From the NCBI GenBank assembly GCA_963826475.1, contig CAWGXC010000003.1, positions 1,116,001 through 1,180,000 on the forward strand: a stretch of 64,000 nt of DNA, written 5' to 3'. Positions within the stretch are counted from its first letter, which is position 1. The number at the start of each line of letters is the position of its first letter. Positions 27,195-35,485 of this stretch are shown here, piece by piece. Under the pieces are notes generated by a model that made no database searches, had not been told where the DNA came from, and worked only from the letters and a program-made list of their open reading frames with translations. The translations under genes were made by a program, and so were the position numbers. The DNA is from RHKX01 sp963826475. Lineage in GTDB: Bacteria; Actinomycetota; Thermoleophilia; Solirubrobacterales; 70-9.

Positions 27195-27458
27195 GTCGGG
27201 CGACGCTGCCGGTTGGCAGCGAGCCGGGCGATGACGCCGAGCCGGCGCCTCCCAGTCCGTCAGTTCCTCTGACGAGCCTGCGAGCCCGCTGATCAAGGAA
27301 GAGTCCGGCGACGCTGCCTGTTGGCAGCGAGCCGGGCGATGACGCCGAGCCGGCGCCTCCCAGTCCGTCAGTTCCTCTGACGAGCCTGCGAGCCCGCTGA
27401 TCAAGGAAGAGTCCGGCGACGCTGCCTGTTGGCAGCGAGCCGGGCGATGACGCCGAGC
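27195..27458. repeat. 108-bp direct tandem repeat, about 2.4 copies
   Basis: The string CGACGCTGCC recurs at 27201, 27309 and 27417, exactly 108 bp apart, and the two full units are almost identical. Each unit contains hairpins CGCTGCC-TGTT-GGCAGCG and CGTCAG-TTCCT-CTGACG. The third copy breaks down after about 42 bp, but its remainder still resembles the unit up to the MaoC stop codon. The array fills the gap between two convergent genes, so it may have grown from a bidirectional terminator. The unit length is a multiple of three, which keeps a spurious reading frame open. Confidence 0.9.
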
Positions 27459-27475
27459 AGCGCGCTCGCAGGCCG

Positions 27476-27940
27476 TCAGACGAGGACGCGGCCGACGTGT
27501 TCGGCGACGCAGCACGGCTTCTCGTTGCCCTCGACCTCGACTACGAACTTCGTCGTCTGCTGAAACCAGCCTTCGCCGATCTCCTCGACGGTGAGGAATT
27601 CAATCGTGGCCCGGACCCGTGAGCCGGCCGGGACGGGCGCGGGGAAACGGACCTTGTTCCAGCCGTAGTTGACGCCGAGCTTGAAACCGCTGGAGCTGAT
27701 CAGCTTCAGGCGCATCCCATCGATCATCGAGAGCGTCAGGTTCCCGTGGGCGATCGTGACGCCGTAGGGACTTTCGGTCTTCGCCCGCTCGACGTCGACG
27801 TGAATCCACTGATCGTCCCCTGAGAGGCGGGCGAAGTCGTCGATGTCGGCCTGCGTGACCTCGCGCCACTCGCACGGCCCGATCGTCTGGCCGACCAGTT
27901 TCCTTGCGGCTTCGATGCCTTCGATCTCGACGAGCGCCAT
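27476..27940 (-). CDS. MaoC-like (R)-specific enoyl-CoA hydratase
   Basis: A hot-dog-fold protein of 154 residues. The hydratase-2 motif is visible as SGDDQWIHVDVERA followed by TIAHGNLTLSM, supplying the catalytic Asp and His. It is similar in layout to single-domain dehydratases such as NodN/Rv0130 types. It would hydrate trans-2-enoyl-CoA to (R)-3-hydroxyacyl-CoA. The stop lies at the edge of the tandem repeat. It is downstream of the TadG-like fusion gene with a 33-bp gap. Confidence 0.85.
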   Translation of the reverse strand: MALVEIEGIEAARKLVGQTIGPCEWREVTQADIDDFARLSGDDQWIHVDVERAKTESPYGVTIAHGNLTLSMIDGMRLKLISSSGFKLGVNYGWNKVRFPAPVPAGSRVRATIEFLTVEEIGEGWFQQTTKFVVEVEGNEKPCCVAEHVGRVLV

Positions 27941-27973
27941 GAGTTCGGAGCCTAGCTGAGCAGCACCGGAGCC

Positions 27974-29932
27974 TTACGACACCAGCCGCACCTCCAGCGC
28001 CGGCGTCGGGGTCGTCAGCTCTCCCGCCCCGCCCATCAAGCCGAGGATCCGCGCGACGTACGCCTGCGTCTCGGGGTAGGGCGGCACGCATCCGCACGCC
28101 GCCACCGCGCCCGGCCCCGCGTTGTAGGCGGCGATCGCCAGCTCCACCGATGCGAACCGAGCGAGCAACTCGCTCATCATCCGCGCCTCCGCATCGATCG
28201 CCGCCGCCGGATCGAAGGGATCGTCCAGCCCGTAGGCGGCGGCGGTTCCGGGCATGAACTGGGCAATCCCGAGGGCGCCCGCCGGCGAGACCGCCACGGG
28301 ATTGAAGTTCGACTCCGCCATCAACTGTGCCGCCAGCAACCCGGCGGAGACGTCGTAGCGGGCGGCTGACTCGATCAGCATCCGCCGGTATCGCCCCGGC
28401 ACGAAGGCCGGCAGTCCCCCACCGGATGCGAGCTTGCCGTCGGGCTCACCAACGCGGTCACCCTCAGCCGAGCAGGGCGCCGGACCCTCAGTGAAACCGA
28501 AATGCCAGGCCTCCCACGGATACCGCTGCAAGAACCCGAAGCGCCCCGCGTTCGCGGCGAGCCAGCCGTACGCATCGGGCGGGCCGAGGTCGAGCTCCGT
28601 CCCGCACCGGTGCAGCGAGGTGCCGGGCGGCGCGACCATCCGCGGATCCGGATTCTCGTCCCAAAGTCGCTGCTGCTCGGCATCCGAGCGGTACGCGGAG
28701 TTGACCACGAGCGCAACGCCCGCACGCACCGCCGCCGCGGCCATCCGGTCGAAGGCCTCGGCTGCATCAGGGCGCATCGGCTTCCCCTGTCTATACGCCA
28801 GAGCTCCGGCGTAGCCACCGCCACTTGCAGCAGCCGGCGGTGAGCCGGCGGCGCCGGTCGTCGTCGGGCTCACCTCTGCCACCGCCGTCACGCCGGTGGA
28901 CGCTCCCTCCGCGGACCCGCCGACCTCCACCTCGCCACGGATCCCGACGCTCACCCGCACCGGAGCAAACGAGGCGCGGTCCGGGAAGCTGACCGTGGCA
29001 AGGTCGGGGTCGATCCCGTTGCGCGCCGCCGCATCGAGGCCCGCGGCTCGCGCCCGCGCGAGGTATCCGGCGAGCTCGAGGTGCTCGGGATCAGGCGTGC
29101 CATCCAAGCGCCTCGCCGGGACGAACAGCCGGTCGAAGTCGTCGCGCATCGACCTTGCCGCAGACAGCGCGGAGAGGTCCGCGGCACGTTGCATCCGCCC
29201 CTTGGCGGTGGCGGCACCCCCGAGCGCGACGAAGATCAGCGCCAACGCAACGATGAGGACGGCAGCGCCGAGGAGGGCAGGTAGAGCCTGTCCGCGCTCG
29301 GGCTCCAACATGGCCCTCAACCGGGGCCGGGGACGGTGCGCGATCGATGGCGCCAACCTGCCCGCGTAGCGGGCGGCTCGCCGCCCGCTCTCTCCTCCCG
29401 GCTCGAGGCCGGCAAGGGCCCGGCGCGCCGGGACCAGGCCGATGGGCCGGACCCAGGCCTTCAATGGAATCGCCGCCGCCAACAGCTCAGCCGTGAGCAA
29501 CGCGAGCAGCGACCGGTCCGTGCCCGGCGCCGTCCTGATCAACGCCGAGCGCGGATGATCGGCGCCCGCTCGCAGGAGCCCCCTGAAACCCGACGGGTCG
29601 CAGAGGCAGACGACCAGATTCGCGCCCACAGCCGGCTCCAGGCTCGCATGCAGGCAGTCAGCGAGATCCGCCCGCCCGCTTGCGGTTGCGAAGCAGAGGC
29701 GACCGCGCGCGGCCGCGCGGAAGACATCGCCCTCCGAACACCGCCGCTCCAGCCCACGGGCCGAGGGCGACGCGAGCATCGTTCCCCGCGGCGTTCTTGC
29801 AGCCGAGCGAAGGTCGAGCAGAAGAGTCCCCTCCCACTCGCCCTCGGCTGGGCTCGCGGCCACCGCGAGAGCGGCGCCGGCTGCATCGAGCCCTCGCGCC
29901 GCCCCGAGCGAAGTGCAGATGACGAGCGACAC
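27974..29932 (-). CDS. TadG-like pilus/envelope protein fused to VanY carboxypeptidase and SLT lytic transglycosylase
   Basis: One uninterrupted reading frame of about 652 residues joins four parts (numbers count from the TTG one codon earlier). Residues 1-200 look like a MinD/TadZ fold with a destroyed P-loop (TSLGAARGLDAA). Residues 211-265 are a TadE/G-like transmembrane start (EPERGQALPALLG). Residues 385-482 form a VanY domain with S440-x-H442-xx-G-xxx-D449 and WEAWH (E475, H478). Residues 515-635 form an SLT domain with E541 in ESNFNP, GALGIAQFMPGTA and AAYNAGPGAV. Met209 (29311) could be a separate start, making two genes. It follows two TadE-like genes. Confidence 0.75.
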   Translation of the reverse strand: MSLVICTSLGAARGLDAAGAALAVAASPAEGEWEGTLLLDLRSAARTPRGTMLASPSARGLERRCSEGDVFRAAARGRLCFATASGRADLADCLHASLEPAVGANLVVCLCDPSGFRGLLRAGADHPRSALIRTAPGTDRSLLALLTAELLAAAIPLKAWVRPIGLVPARRALAGLEPGGESGRRAARYAGRLAPSIAHRPRPRLRAMLEPERGQALPALLGAAVLIVALALIFVALGGAATAKGRMQRAADLSALSAARSMRDDFDRLFVPARRLDGTPDPEHLELAGYLARARAAGLDAAARNGIDPDLATVSFPDRASFAPVRVSVGIRGEVEVGGSAEGASTGVTAVAEVSPTTTGAAGSPPAAASGGGYAGALAYRQGKPMRPDAAEAFDRMAAAAVRAGVALVVNSAYRSDAEQQRLWDENPDPRMVAPPGTSLHRCGTELDLGPPDAYGWLAANAGRFGFLQRYPWEAWHFGFTEGPAPCSAEGDRVGEPDGKLASGGGLPAFVPGRYRRMLIESAARYDVSAGLLAAQLMAESNFNPVAVSPAGALGIAQFMPGTAAAYGLDDPFDPAAAIDAEARMMSELLARFASVELAIAAYNAGPGAVAACGCVPPYPETQAYVARILGLMGGAGELTTPTPALEVRLVS

Positions 29933-29947
29933 CAAGCCCTGCGCCCC

Positions 29948-30274
29948 TCAACCCTTCGGGCGGGAGAAGGCGCTCGAGGAGACGTCTAGATGCCCCGAGA
30001 TGCCCGGAATGAGGGCCGGAGGACTGAGCTCGACGGTCACCTCGCCATGACGAGACGCGACGTCCACTCTCGACGAGGCCCAGCCGGGCAGGCCCGCGCG
30101 GGCGGCCTCCTCCTCGTCGCGCCCGTCGGCAGCTGCGATCGCGCCCGCCTCCGCGGCGCCATCGGCGAGGGTCTGCGCGTAGCCGACCGCGAGCAGCTGG
30201 AGTGCGATCAGGGCAGCGAGAAGCAGCATCGGTACGCCGGCGACGAGCTCGATCTGAGCCTGGCCTCTAGCCAC
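29948..30274 (-). CDS. TadE-like pseudopilin protein
   Basis: The 108-residue protein starts VARGQAQIELVAGVPMLLL, with the Gly-Q-x-x-x-E followed by a hydrophobic helix (about 10-33) of TadE/F minor pilins. The rest is a small external domain ending SAFSRPKG. The GTG start at 30274 overlaps the previous TadE-like gene. It is the middle gene of a three-gene set leading into the TadG-VanY-SLT fusion. No Tad ATPase, prepilin peptidase or secretion pore is in the window. Confidence 0.68.
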   Translation of the reverse strand: MARGQAQIELVAGVPMLLLAALIALQLLAVGYAQTLADGAAEAGAIAAADGRDEEEAARAGLPGWASSRVDVASRHGEVTVELSPPALIPGISGHLDVSSSAFSRPKG

Positions 30275-30629
30275 CGGGCGTTCCGCCTCGTGGCCCGAGC
30301 CCGGCCGAAGCCGAGACCGTGATCGGAGGAAGGAATGGGAGAGCACGCGGAGCTTCGACCACGACCTCCTCGCCATCGTCGCGCTCGCGCACCTCCGCCG
30401 CCCCTCGCAGCGAGGGAGGAAGGGCCGCCCGGGCGGCGACGGAGGGGTCGGCGCCCGCGTAGGACGCACGCGCTGCCGCCCGGGCGGCGTTGGCGGCGGA
30501 GAGGGCCGCGTGGCCGGCGAGCCCGAACTGAACGGCCGCCAGCACGGCGACGATCAGTGCCGGTACGACCGCGACGAGCGAGACGGATACCTGTCCCGAT
30601 TCGCCGCGGAGCGTGTGGAGGCCGGTCAT
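30267..30629 (-). CDS. TadE-like pseudopilin protein
   Basis: A 120-residue membrane protein with GESGQVSVSLVAVVPALIV at the start of its single helix (about 10-33), as in TadE-family minor pilins. AANAARAAARASYAG follows, a typical Ala-rich amphipathic segment. The C-terminal part is short and Pro/Gly-rich. It is first in the presumed Tad-like operon; the promoter should lie in the 113 bp before it. Confidence 0.65.
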   Translation of the reverse strand: MTGLHTLRGESGQVSVSLVAVVPALIVAVLAAVQFGLAGHAALSAANAARAAARASYAGADPSVAARAALPPSLRGAAEVRERDDGEEVVVEAPRALPFLPPITVSASAGLGPRGGTPGG

Positions 30630-30742
30630 GCACCGAAGCTAGGCCGGACCGAGTCACGCGTGGGGCAGCGTTCGTGCCAACCGGCGCGCAGAAACGTGCC
30701 GGAAGATTTTCCATGCACCACACTGAATCTGACGCCGTCAGA

Positions 30743-31093
30743 TCAGACTGAGTTGGCCTCGCGCCAGGTGTTGAAGATCAGCCACACCGAGCCGACCAGG
30801 AAGGCCAGCCAGGCGATCGTTCCGATCCCGGTGGCGAGCAGCTCGTCGGTGCCGACGACCATCAGGGCGATCACCCCGAGCGCGCTGTAGATGAGGAGAC
30901 GCTGGCGATCGGTCATCGCGTCGCGGGTGAGGCCGTTGTCGCGCCAGAAGCGGACGGCCAGCATCGCCAGCGCGCCGGTGAAGATCAGGGAGAGCGCCAG
31001 GAGGAGCCCACTGGCCACGTTCCCGCCGCCGGGCAGGATCGTGACGGCAAGTGCCAGCACGGCGATGATCGCGGCGTTGCGGAGGGCTCTCAC
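30743..31093 (-). CDS. Small membrane protein of unknown function
   Basis: No family recognised. The 116-residue product from GTG 31093 has about four hydrophobic segments: AAIIAVLALAVTILP, ASGLLLALSLIFTGALAML, LLIYSALGVIALMVVG and TIAWLAFLVGSVWLIF. A longer same-frame reading upstream is Ser/Arg-rich and overlaps the next gene, so I do not use it. It is the last gene of the run DUF47-pit-small protein-this gene. Confidence 0.6.
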   Translation of the reverse strand: MRALRNAAIIAVLALAVTILPGGGNVASGLLLALSLIFTGALAMLAVRFWRDNGLTRDAMTDRQRLLIYSALGVIALMVVGTDELLATGIGTIAWLAFLVGSVWLIFNTWREANSV

Positions 31094-31115
31094 CGTTCCA
31101 TGTTGACCGATCGCG

Positions 31116-31379
31116 TCAGCCGCGGAGCATGACCGTGATGCCCGCGGCGATCGCAGCGCCGAAGACGAGGACGGCGACCGTCGCGAGGGCGAAGGCGCCG
31201 ACTGCCGCGAGGACGCGGTCATCGCGACGCATCTCGCTCGCCGTGGCATACCCGTAAATCGCCGTCGAGGCGGCCAGGGTGACCCCAAGGCCGGCGATTA
31301 CGGAGGCGATCCCCGTGTCGAGCAGCGCCTTCGTGTCCACCAGAGCTCCGATGAGCAGGCCCGCGAGCATGCCGTTCAC
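31116..31379 (-). CDS. Small membrane protein after pit
   Basis: An 87-residue hypothetical with two or three hydrophobic helices (MLAGLLIGALVDTKALL, ASVIAGLGVTLAASTAIYGY, ALATVAVLVFGAAIAAGITV). GTG 31379 overlaps the pit stop, so it is translationally coupled to the phosphate transporter. It might be an accessory of Pit. No motif identifies it. Confidence 0.6.
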   Translation of the reverse strand: MNGMLAGLLIGALVDTKALLDTGIASVIAGLGVTLAASTAIYGYATASEMRRDDRVLAAVGAFALATVAVLVFGAAIAAGITVMLRG

Positions 31380-32476
31380 ACCCCCGGCAGCGGCTGGCCG
31401 CGGCGGATTCGCTGGGCGAACAGCGCCAGGCCGAGCCCGATCGCCATCACGGATACCAAGAGTGGACCGATCGCCCCGGTTCCGAAGATCCGTGTGAAGC
31501 CGTAGCTCGCCGCACCGATCGCCGCCGCGGCCGGAAGCGTGAGCAGCCAGGCGATCAACAGGTTGCCGGCGACTCCCCAGCGCACCGCCGATAGCCGCTT
31601 GCCGGCGCCGGCGCCCATCACGCCGCCCGAGATGACGTGAGTCGTCGAGAGCGGGAAGCCGTAATGGGAGGACGCCAGGATCACCGCGGCGCCGGCCCCT
31701 TGGGCGGAGAACCCCTGGGCCGAGTCCATCTTGATGATCTTCGTGCCCATCGTGCGGATGATTCGCCATCCCCCGGTGTAGGTGCCGAGCGCGATGGCGG
31801 AGGCGGAGCTCGCGATCACCCAGGTCGGCACGTCGAAGCCCTCGGAGGGGAGGCTGCCGTTAGCGATCAACGCAAGCGTGATCACGCCCATCGTCTTCTG
31901 GGCGTCATTGGTGCCATGGGCGAGCGCCAGCATCGCTCCGGAGACGACCTGACCGATCCGGAAGCCCCGCGCCGCCGGTCCGGGCCGCAACCTGCCACAG
32001 ATGAGATAGGCGATGTTGATGGCGAGCACGCCGATCGCGAAGGCGATGATCGGCGCGAGCACCGCCGGGATCAGAACCTTGCCGAGCAGGCCCTCGCCGA
32101 GGATGGCGCCGGAGCCGACCGCGGCGAACACGGCCCCGACCATCCCGCCGATCAGCGCGTGGGAGGAGCTCGACGGCAGCCCGAAATACCAGGTGATCAG
32201 GTTCCAGGAGATCGCTCCGACCAGACCAGCAAAGATGACGGTCGGTGTGATTGCGGTCGCCTCGACCACGTCCTTGGCGACCGTCGCAGCCACCTCGATC
32301 GAGATGAACGCGCCGACGAAGTTCAGGATCGCGGCAATCCCGATCGCCAGACGCGGCGAGAGGGCATGGGTGGAGATCGACGTCGCGACCACGTTGGCCG
32401 TGTCGTGGAACCCATTCGTGAAATCGAAGGCGAGCGCCGTTGCCACGACGATGACGAGGACGACGTCACCTTCCAC
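31376..32476 (-). CDS. pit: Inorganic phosphate transporter, PiT family
   Basis: A low-affinity metal-phosphate symporter of 366 residues. The duplicated PiT signatures are present: DFTNGFHDTANVVAT at the first half and ALAHGTNDAQKTMGV in the second. About ten hydrophobic helices are evident. It lies 12 bp after a DUF47 gene, the typical Pit partner, and is followed by two small membrane proteins in the same run. Confidence 0.95.
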   Translation of the reverse strand: MEGDVVLVIVVATALAFDFTNGFHDTANVVATSISTHALSPRLAIGIAAILNFVGAFISIEVAATVAKDVVEATAITPTVIFAGLVGAISWNLITWYFGLPSSSSHALIGGMVGAVFAAVGSGAILGEGLLGKVLIPAVLAPIIAFAIGVLAINIAYLICGRLRPGPAARGFRIGQVVSGAMLALAHGTNDAQKTMGVITLALIANGSLPSEGFDVPTWVIASSASAIALGTYTGGWRIIRTMGTKIIKMDSAQGFSAQGAGAAVILASSHYGFPLSTTHVISGGVMGAGAGKRLSAVRWGVAGNLLIAWLLTLPAAAAIGAASYGFTRIFGTGAIGPLLVSVMAIGLGLALFAQRIRRGQPLPGV

Positions 32477-32488
32477 GGGACGCCCTTC

Positions 32489-33112
32489 TCACGCGTTCTT
32501 GATGGCGACGCCCTCGATGATGTGAGCGGCGGTCTCGGTCGCGTCGATCGCCCTCTCCAGCACCGCGAAGATGTCCTTCCAGCGGATCACGACCATCGGG
32601 TCAATGCCGTTGGCGAAGAGCGACGCGACGGCGTCGCGGGAGATTCGGTCGCCGTCGTTCTCGAGCCGGTGGATCTCGATCAGGTGCCGGTCGAGGTCCT
32701 TGAAGCCGCGCAGCCCGGCCAGCGCCTCGGCAAGCTCGCCACAGGATGCGACGAGCACCTCGGCGAGCGCCAGGGATTGCTCCATGGGCGCCTCGATCTG
32801 GTAGAGCCCGAGGAAGTCACCCGCCTCCTCGATGTAGTCGACGACGTCGTCTACCTGGGTCGCCAGCCCGTAGATGTCCTCGCGGTCGAAGGGGGTGACG
32901 AAGGTCGAGTGGAGACGCCGGATGATGTCGTGAGTGATCCGGTCTCCCTCCTGCTCGGACTTCAGGATCTCCCTGTTGAGCCCCTCGCTGCCGTCCGGCC
33001 ACTTCTCGAGCATCTCCTTGAGCAGGGCAGCCGAGCGGAGGGCGTTCTGTCCGGACTCGTGGAGGAGGTCGAAGAAGACCCGGTCCTTGGGAGCGAAGCT
33101 GAGGCTGGCCAC
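32489..33112 (-). CDS. DUF47 (PhoU-like) Pit accessory protein
   Basis: An all-helical cytoplasmic protein of 207 residues. The two PhoU-like metal clusters appear as EQEGDRITHDI and ENDGDRISRDA. DUF47 proteins sit beside Pit transporters and are thought to control their activity. The gene starts 38 bp after the wecB reading frame ends on the same strand and runs into pit. Confidence 0.9.
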   Translation of the reverse strand: MASLSFAPKDRVFFDLLHESGQNALRSAALLKEMLEKWPDGSEGLNREILKSEQEGDRITHDIIRRLHSTFVTPFDREDIYGLATQVDDVVDYIEEAGDFLGLYQIEAPMEQSLALAEVLVASCGELAEALAGLRGFKDLDRHLIEIHRLENDGDRISRDAVASLFANGIDPMVVIRWKDIFAVLERAIDATETAAHIIEGVAIKNA

Positions 33113-33150
33113 GGGCGGGAATATTGCAGCTTCACCCGACGGGCATGCCT

Positions 33151-34236
33151 TCAGGTCCCGATAGATGCCGCAACGTCGGCCGCCAGCCGCTCCGCCGCGA
33201 GGCCGTCCCAGCCCTGCGGCTGCTGCGACGGAGCCACCGAACCCGCGGCGAGCAGTCCCGGAATCTCGTCGATCCCGGCCGGATCGAGCCCGAGCAGCCG
33301 GTTCGTCCCCGACTCGATCGTGACGGGTCGCTCAGTGTTGTCGCGCAGCGTGAAGCAGGGCACGCCGAGCGAGGTCGTCTCCTCCTGGATGCCACCGGAG
33401 TCGGTCAGCACGGCGTGGGCATCCGACTCGAGCGAGAGGAAGTCCAGGTAGCCGGTCGGGTCGATCAGTTGCAGCCCGGTGGGCAGGTCGCCGGCACCGG
33501 CCCCGAGCGCGCTGCGAGTCCGCGGATGAACCGGGAAGAGGACGGGCATCGACGCGGCTATCGCCGCGAGCCGCTCGATGGCGGGCCCGAGCAGCGGACC
33601 GTCGACCAGAGCCGGGCGATGCAGCGTGACCAGCAGGTACGAGCCCGGCTCGAGCCCGTGGCCACGACACGCCTCGAGCCCTCGGAAGCGATCCTCGAGG
33701 GCGACCAGCGAGTCGATCATCGTGTTCCCCACCTGCCGAACCCGGCTCGTGTCGATTCCCTCTGCAGCGAGGTTGGTCAGAGCCTCCGGGGAGTGCGTGT
33801 ACAGCAGGTCGGATACCTGATCGACGAGGACCCGGTTGACCTCCTCGGGCATCGTCCGATCGAAGCTCCGGAGGCCCGCTTCGACATGCGCGATGGGAAC
33901 GTGGAGATGCGAGGCCGCGATCGCCGCCGCCAGCGTTGAGTTGACGTCGCCGGGCACGATCACGAGATCCGGGCGCTCCGACTCGATCACCGGCCCGATC
34001 GCAGCGAGCACGGCGGCGATCATGGCGGCATGAGTGCCGGAGCCGACCCCCAGCATGTGGTCGGGCTCGGGGACCCCGAGCTGCTCGAGGAAGATGTCCG
34101 ACATCAGCCGGTCGTAGTGCTGACCGGTGTGGACCAGGACGTGGTGACCGTCAGGGTCGATCCGCCGCAGGGCGGCGATGACCGGCGCCATCTTGACGAA
34201 GTTCGGGCGCGTCCCGATGACGTGCAGGAGCCTCAT
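33151..34236 (-). CDS. wecB: UDP-N-acetylglucosamine 2-epimerase (non-hydrolysing)
   Basis: Makes UDP-ManNAc from UDP-GlcNAc for envelope polysaccharides. The GT-B-fold protein of 361 residues begins LHVIGTRPNFVKMAPVI, contains VEAGLRSFDRTMPEEVNR, and has the nucleotide-binding LTDSGGIQEETTSLGVP and TERPVTIESGTN. It is 10 bp downstream of the pterin dehydratase gene. No other sugar-nucleotide genes are adjacent. Confidence 0.94.
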   Translation of the reverse strand: MRLLHVIGTRPNFVKMAPVIAALRRIDPDGHHVLVHTGQHYDRLMSDIFLEQLGVPEPDHMLGVGSGTHAAMIAAVLAAIGPVIESERPDLVIVPGDVNSTLAAAIAASHLHVPIAHVEAGLRSFDRTMPEEVNRVLVDQVSDLLYTHSPEALTNLAAEGIDTSRVRQVGNTMIDSLVALEDRFRGLEACRGHGLEPGSYLLVTLHRPALVDGPLLGPAIERLAAIAASMPVLFPVHPRTRSALGAGAGDLPTGLQLIDPTGYLDFLSLESDAHAVLTDSGGIQEETTSLGVPCFTLRDNTERPVTIESGTNRLLGLDPAGIDEIPGLLAAGSVAPSQQPQGWDGLAAERLAADVAASIGT

Positions 34237-34246
34237 CGGCGCAACC

Positions 34247-34522
34247 TCAGGAGAGGTCGTCGATCCGCTTGGCGAGCTCGAAGTCAGCCGCCGTCAGCCC
34301 GCCCTCGGAATGCGTCGTGATCGTCACCTTGACGGTCGCCCATGAGATCTCCAGGTCGGGGTGGTGACCGAGTTCCTCCGCGGGGGCGACGATCGCGTCG
34401 ACGAAGCGGACCGAGCCGACGAAATCGCCACGATCGAACTCGCGCACGATCGACTCCCCCTCTCGGGTCCAGCCGCCGAGCTCGCCGAGGTGCGCTTCGA
34501 TCTCCTCTTCGTCCAAAGCCAC
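34247..34522 (-). CDS. 4a-hydroxytetrahydrobiopterin dehydratase (PCD/DCoH)
   Basis: A 91-residue pterin-4a-carbinolamine dehydratase. The catalytic signature ELGHHPDLEISWATVKV with THSEGGLTAADFELAKRID is complete. It would recycle the pterin cofactor of an aromatic hydroxylase; none is visible here, as is common in actinobacteria. It begins with GTG at 34522; TATAAA ends 8 bases before it, so the transcript is probably leaderless. Confidence 0.9.
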   Translation of the reverse strand: MALDEEEIEAHLGELGGWTREGESIVREFDRGDFVGSVRFVDAIVAPAEELGHHPDLEISWATVKVTITTHSEGGLTAADFELAKRIDDLS

Positions 34523-34530
34523 CCGTCGAC

Positions 34531-34536
34531 TTTATA
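34531..34536 (-). promoter_or_regulatory. Probable -10 box of the PCD-wecB run
   Basis: TATAAA on the minus strand stands 8 bases before the GTG of the pterin dehydratase gene, which places the transcription start at or next to the start codon. No good -35 is seen in the GC-rich sequence upstream. Confidence 0.4.
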
Positions 34537-34585
34537 GTCCGCGGCGACGGCCCCGCCCGGGGGGTGACCGTCGCCTCCTCGACTC

Positions 34586-35485
34586 ATGCGCATCGCGAGC
34601 CTCGTTCCGTCGGCTACCGAGCTGCTCTTCGCACTCGGTCTCGGTCCGAGCGTCGTGGCCGTGACCCACGAATGCGACCACCCCGCCGAGGTCGGTGGGC
34701 TGCCCCGTCTGACCCGGAGCATGATCCCGGCGGGACTCGAGCCCGCCGACATCGACGCCGCGGTGCGAGAGCGGGTCGCCGCCGGAGGGTCCCTCTACGC
34801 CCTGGACACCGAGCGGCTCGAGCGCCTCGACGTCGACCTGATCGTCACCCAGCAGGTCTGCGCGGTCTGCGCGGTCTCCAGCGATGACGTCCGAGCGATC
34901 GCCGCTCGCCTGCCAACCCGGCCCAAGGTGATCTCGCTCGATCCCTCGCGGCTCGCCGAGGTGCTCGAGGACGCGGTCACGCTCGGCGACGCCGCCGGAG
35001 TCAGCGCTGGCGGCGTTGCGTTGCGCGGCGCACTGGAGCGACGGATCGAGGCAGTCCGCGCCGCCACGGACGGGGCGCCGCGACCTCGCGTCGCCGCCAT
35101 CGAATGGCTCGACCCTCCCTACTGCGCGGGCCACTGGCTGCCGGAGATGATCGCCGCCGCCGGCGGGGTCGACGCTCTGGCCGAGCCCGGAGCCCGCTCA
35201 CGCCGGATCGAGTGGTCCGACATCCGCGCCGCCAGGCCCGACGCGGTCGTCGTGATGCCCTGCGGTCTCTACGCGCAGGAGGCGCAGGCCGAGGCGAATC
35301 GACACCGCCGAGACCTGGCCGAGCTCCGGGCGAAGGCCGCGTGGGCGGTCGACGCCGCCTCGTCCTTCTCGCGACCCGGTCCGCGGCTCGCCGACGGCGT
35401 CGAGCTGCTCGGGCACCTGCTCCATCCCGAGCTAGTTCCGCGGCCCGGCGCGCTTCAGTGGCGCGCGTTGGCGCTGACGGACTAG
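34586..35485 (+). CDS. BtuF-like cobalamin-binding family protein without signal peptide
   Basis: A 299-residue member of the periplasmic-binding-protein family of corrinoid and siderophore transport: MRIASLVPSATELLFALGLG is the typical N-terminus, and VDLIVTQQVCAVCAVS follows. It has no signal peptide or lipobox, and no BtuC/BtuD genes are nearby, so it is probably cytosolic. It may bind cobalamin or another tetrapyrrole inside the cell. The stop codon shares the palindrome CTAG with the convergent rhomboid stop. Confidence 0.78.
   Translation: MRIASLVPSATELLFALGLGPSVVAVTHECDHPAEVGGLPRLTRSMIPAGLEPADIDAAVRERVAAGGSLYALDTERLERLDVDLIVTQQVCAVCAVSSDDVRAIAARLPTRPKVISLDPSRLAEVLEDAVTLGDAAGVSAGGVALRGALERRIEAVRAATDGAPRPRVAAIEWLDPPYCAGHWLPEMIAAAGGVDALAEPGARSRRIEWSDIRAARPDAVVVMPCGLYAQEAQAEANRHRRDLAELRAKAAWAVDAASSFSRPGPRLADGVELLGHLLHPELVPRPGALQWRALALTD

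Noticed and set aside
27195..27458. Possible CRISPR array
   Set aside because: Units are 108-bp head-to-tail copies with no unique spacers and no cas genes.
27183..27515. 110-codon minus-strand frame through the tandem repeat
   Set aside because: It stays open only because the unit is 108 bp (a multiple of three); it overlaps the MaoC 3' end and has no start signal.
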